From Bacteroidales bacterium (lineage in GTDB: Bacteria > Bacteroidota > Bacteroidia > Bacteroidales > WCHB1-69): a DNA stretch of 58,997 bases. The stretch is from NCBI GenBank assembly GCA_016285145.1, contig JAEEQE010000015.1:1-58997 (forward strand), in the 5' to 3' direction. Positions 57,993 to 58,997 of this stretch are shown piece by piece. The translations under genes and the position numbers were made by a program. The number at the start of each line of letters is the position of its first letter. Position 1 is the first letter of the stretch. The notes below the pieces were generated by a model. The model was not told the DNA's origin. It saw only the letters and a list, made by a program, of their open reading frames with translations, and did not search any database.

Positions 57993-58715
57993 TCAAAACC
58001 GTTTCAGTGTTGCGCGATTGAAAGGGTCGAGGGTGAAAAGGTCGCCATCGGCGGTGCTGATGACGAGCAGGCCGTTATCCTTGGCGTATTGCATGGCGTC
58101 CCTGTCGTATTTGAGGGCCGCCATGGCCACGAACAACTCCTTGTCGTTGTATTCCGGGAAGAACGTTTTGAATCTGGGCATTTTTTCCAAAAAACGGTCA
58201 ACGTCCCTCTTTCGGCAGTCGGTCTTCACCTCCACGGCAATGGCTTGCGTGGTGTCAATCAGAAGCAAGTCCACTTCAATGCCGGCTTGATTGTGGTGGT
58301 CGCTCTTCTTCAGGTTCGCTATGCAACGGTCGATGGCGAAGCCGGCTTCTTTGAACATTCGGATGGCGGACGGTGCCAGGATTCCCTCGGTGATATGCCC
58401 GGTGGTGGAGGTGAACTGGTCGGCCAACTGCCGGTATTTCTTGTCGGTCTCCTGCATCCGTCGGTCAGTCTCCTTCATTTGTCGGCTTGTTTCCTGTATC
58501 TGTCGGTCAGTCTCTTGCATCCGTCGGTCAGTCTCTTGCATCCGTCGGTCGGTTTCCTGCATCTGTAGTCGTGTCTCTTCCAAAGACTTCTTGCAGGAAT
58601 CCCGAAATATTTCCAAATTGTGGCGTGTCTCTTTAATCTGCTCAGATACGGCGGACACGAACTCCTTAAGTTCGGCCCAGCTCATGTCCTGGGGGTGGAT
58701 GGTAGATGTTTGCAT
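57993..58715 (-). CDS. DUF3782 / PD-(D/E)XK nuclease-like protein with heptad coiled coil
   Basis: 240 residues. After an N-terminal helix, about residues 49-91 are six copies of a QETDRRM-type heptad (coded by a 21-bp unit near 58443-58570), a coiled coil. The C-terminal about 130 residues are nuclease-like: GIEVDLLLID (D in the acidic position) and AIAVEVKTDCRKRDVDRFLE (E-x-K) fit the PD-(D/E)XK core. This DUF3782 arrangement is common as multi-copy genes in Bacteroidetes and cyanobacteria. Function is unproven; the repeats may vary in number. The last 127 bases of its 3' region recur exactly at the window end. Confidence 0.8.
   Translation of the reverse strand: MQTSTIHPQDMSWAELKEFVSAVSEQIKETRHNLEIFRDSCKKSLEETRLQMQETDRRMQETDRRMQETDRQIQETSRQMKETDRRMQETDKKYRQLADQFTSTTGHITEGILAPSAIRMFKEAGFAIDRCIANLKKSDHHNQAGIEVDLLLIDTTQAIAVEVKTDCRKRDVDRFLEKMPRFKTFFPEYNDKELFVAMAALKYDRDAMQYAKDNGLLVISTADGDLFTLDPFNRATLKRF
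58443..58570 (-). repeat. 21-bp tandem repeat coding for a heptad coiled coil
   Basis: About six units of the type TCTCTTGCATCCGTCGGTCAG (plus strand), inside the DUF3782 gene, each coding for one heptad of QETDRRM type. Units differ at a few bases. Confidence 0.85.
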
Positions 58716-58739
58716 AATTGGTTTGTTTATGATGATTAA

Positions 58740-58870
58740 TGATTAGTTTTGAGTTGAGAGATTAGGGTTTAGAGTTTTGTAGGAGTTAAGAAACTAAGAA
58801 GTTAAGAACTAAAGCTAATAGCTAACGGCTAACGGCTAACGGCCAATTGCCAATCCAACCCAATCCATTT
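58740..58870. repeat. Composite intergenic repeat block (direct copy 2)
   Basis: Same modules in the same order as 57823-57985, but about 40 bases shorter because fewer AAGAACTAAAG and AACTAAGAAG words are present. Confidence 0.75.
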
Positions 58871-58877
58871 GCGTTCC

Positions 58878-58997
58878 TCAAAACCGTTTCAGTGTTGCGC
58901 GATTGAAAGGGTCGAGGGTGAAAAGGTCGCCATCGGCGGTGCTGATGACGAGCAGGCCGTTATCCTTGGCGTATTGCATGGCGTCCCTGTCGTATTT
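58878..58997 (-). CDS. C-terminal end of a second DUF3782 gene (partial)
   Basis: The last 39 codons and the stop of a gene whose start lies beyond the window. 58871-58997 equals 57986-58112 in all 127 visible bases, so the protein ends exactly like the preceding gene (ISTADGDLFTLDPFNR, ending TLKRF). With the repeated spacers it indicates a tandem duplication with a period of about 0.9 kb. How far the second copy extends is unknown. Confidence 0.85.
   Translation of the reverse strand, partial: KYDRDAMQYAKDNGLLVISTADGDLFTLDPFNRATLKRF

Overview
The window looks like a chromosomal segment of a Bacteroidetes bacterium, most likely order Bacteroidales. The evidence is the promoters: about twenty copies of the Bacteroidetes -7 element TAnnTTTG (usually TATCTTTG or TATTTTTG) stand upstream of genes. 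It is supported by C-terminal sorting domains of the type IX secretion system (T9SS; type A at 976-3183, type B at 7111-9987), DUF5686, DUF4954, the glycogen synthase/alpha-glucan phosphorylase fusion, and a CreD operon headed by a winged-helix regulator. Coding regions look moderately GC-rich and spacers AT-rich. I cannot assign a family or species. No tRNA, rRNA, CRISPR array or intact transposon was recognised.

Layout. 1-374: C-terminal end of an Rpn-family nuclease gene. 464-4392 (minus): lipoprotein, M23/LysM peptidase, T9SS-exported FG-GAP protein, Nudix hydrolase. 4593-6482: RecQ. 6646-10548: a T9SS type B adhesin-like protein flanked by two paralogous small exported proteins. 10591-16786: HhH protein; a PHP/DRTGG/histidine-kinase-like ATPase trio; panC, panD; gpmA next to a cyclic-2,3-diphosphoglycerate-synthetase-like GTPase. 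16890-24426: HicB remnant, uridine phosphorylase, thiamine pyrophosphokinase, the 1405-residue glycogen synthase/phosphorylase fusion, queA. 24723-27885: an orphan Rpn tail with its own promoter, thrS, a membrane protein.

28074-34008 is the accessory hot spot. Two genes that usually sit together, the TIGR03915 DNA-metabolism protein and the TIGR03916 radical SAM DNA-repair protein, are separated by about 3.85 kb. That gap holds a decayed toxin-antitoxin (TA) pair, an apparently intact TA pair with a palindromic operator, two exported proteins and at least two families of palindromic repeats.

34165-39897: DUF5686 outer-membrane protein, polysaccharide deacetylase and glycosyltransferase, TcdA-like E1 enzyme. 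39975-42908 (minus): yebC, a pRiA4b ORF-3-like gene, miaA, lipoprotein, terminator. 43138-48383: ABC permease, a membrane protein/winged-helix/CreD regulon with two matching operators, FKBP isomerase, DUF4405-like membrane protein. 48475-55296: parC, a di-haem cytochrome c peroxidase and a GH106-like hydrolase in a tight row. 55405-57814: exported DUF4412-like protein and DUF4954 protein. 57993-end: a DUF3782 nuclease-like gene and the start of a second, apparently tandem-duplicated copy.

The most interesting items are the orphan Rpn tail on its own promoter, the split TIGR03915/TIGR03916 pair, the twin operators of the CreD regulon, the mosaic word-like intergenic repeats, and several start codons so close to the -7 element that the mRNAs should be leaderless.
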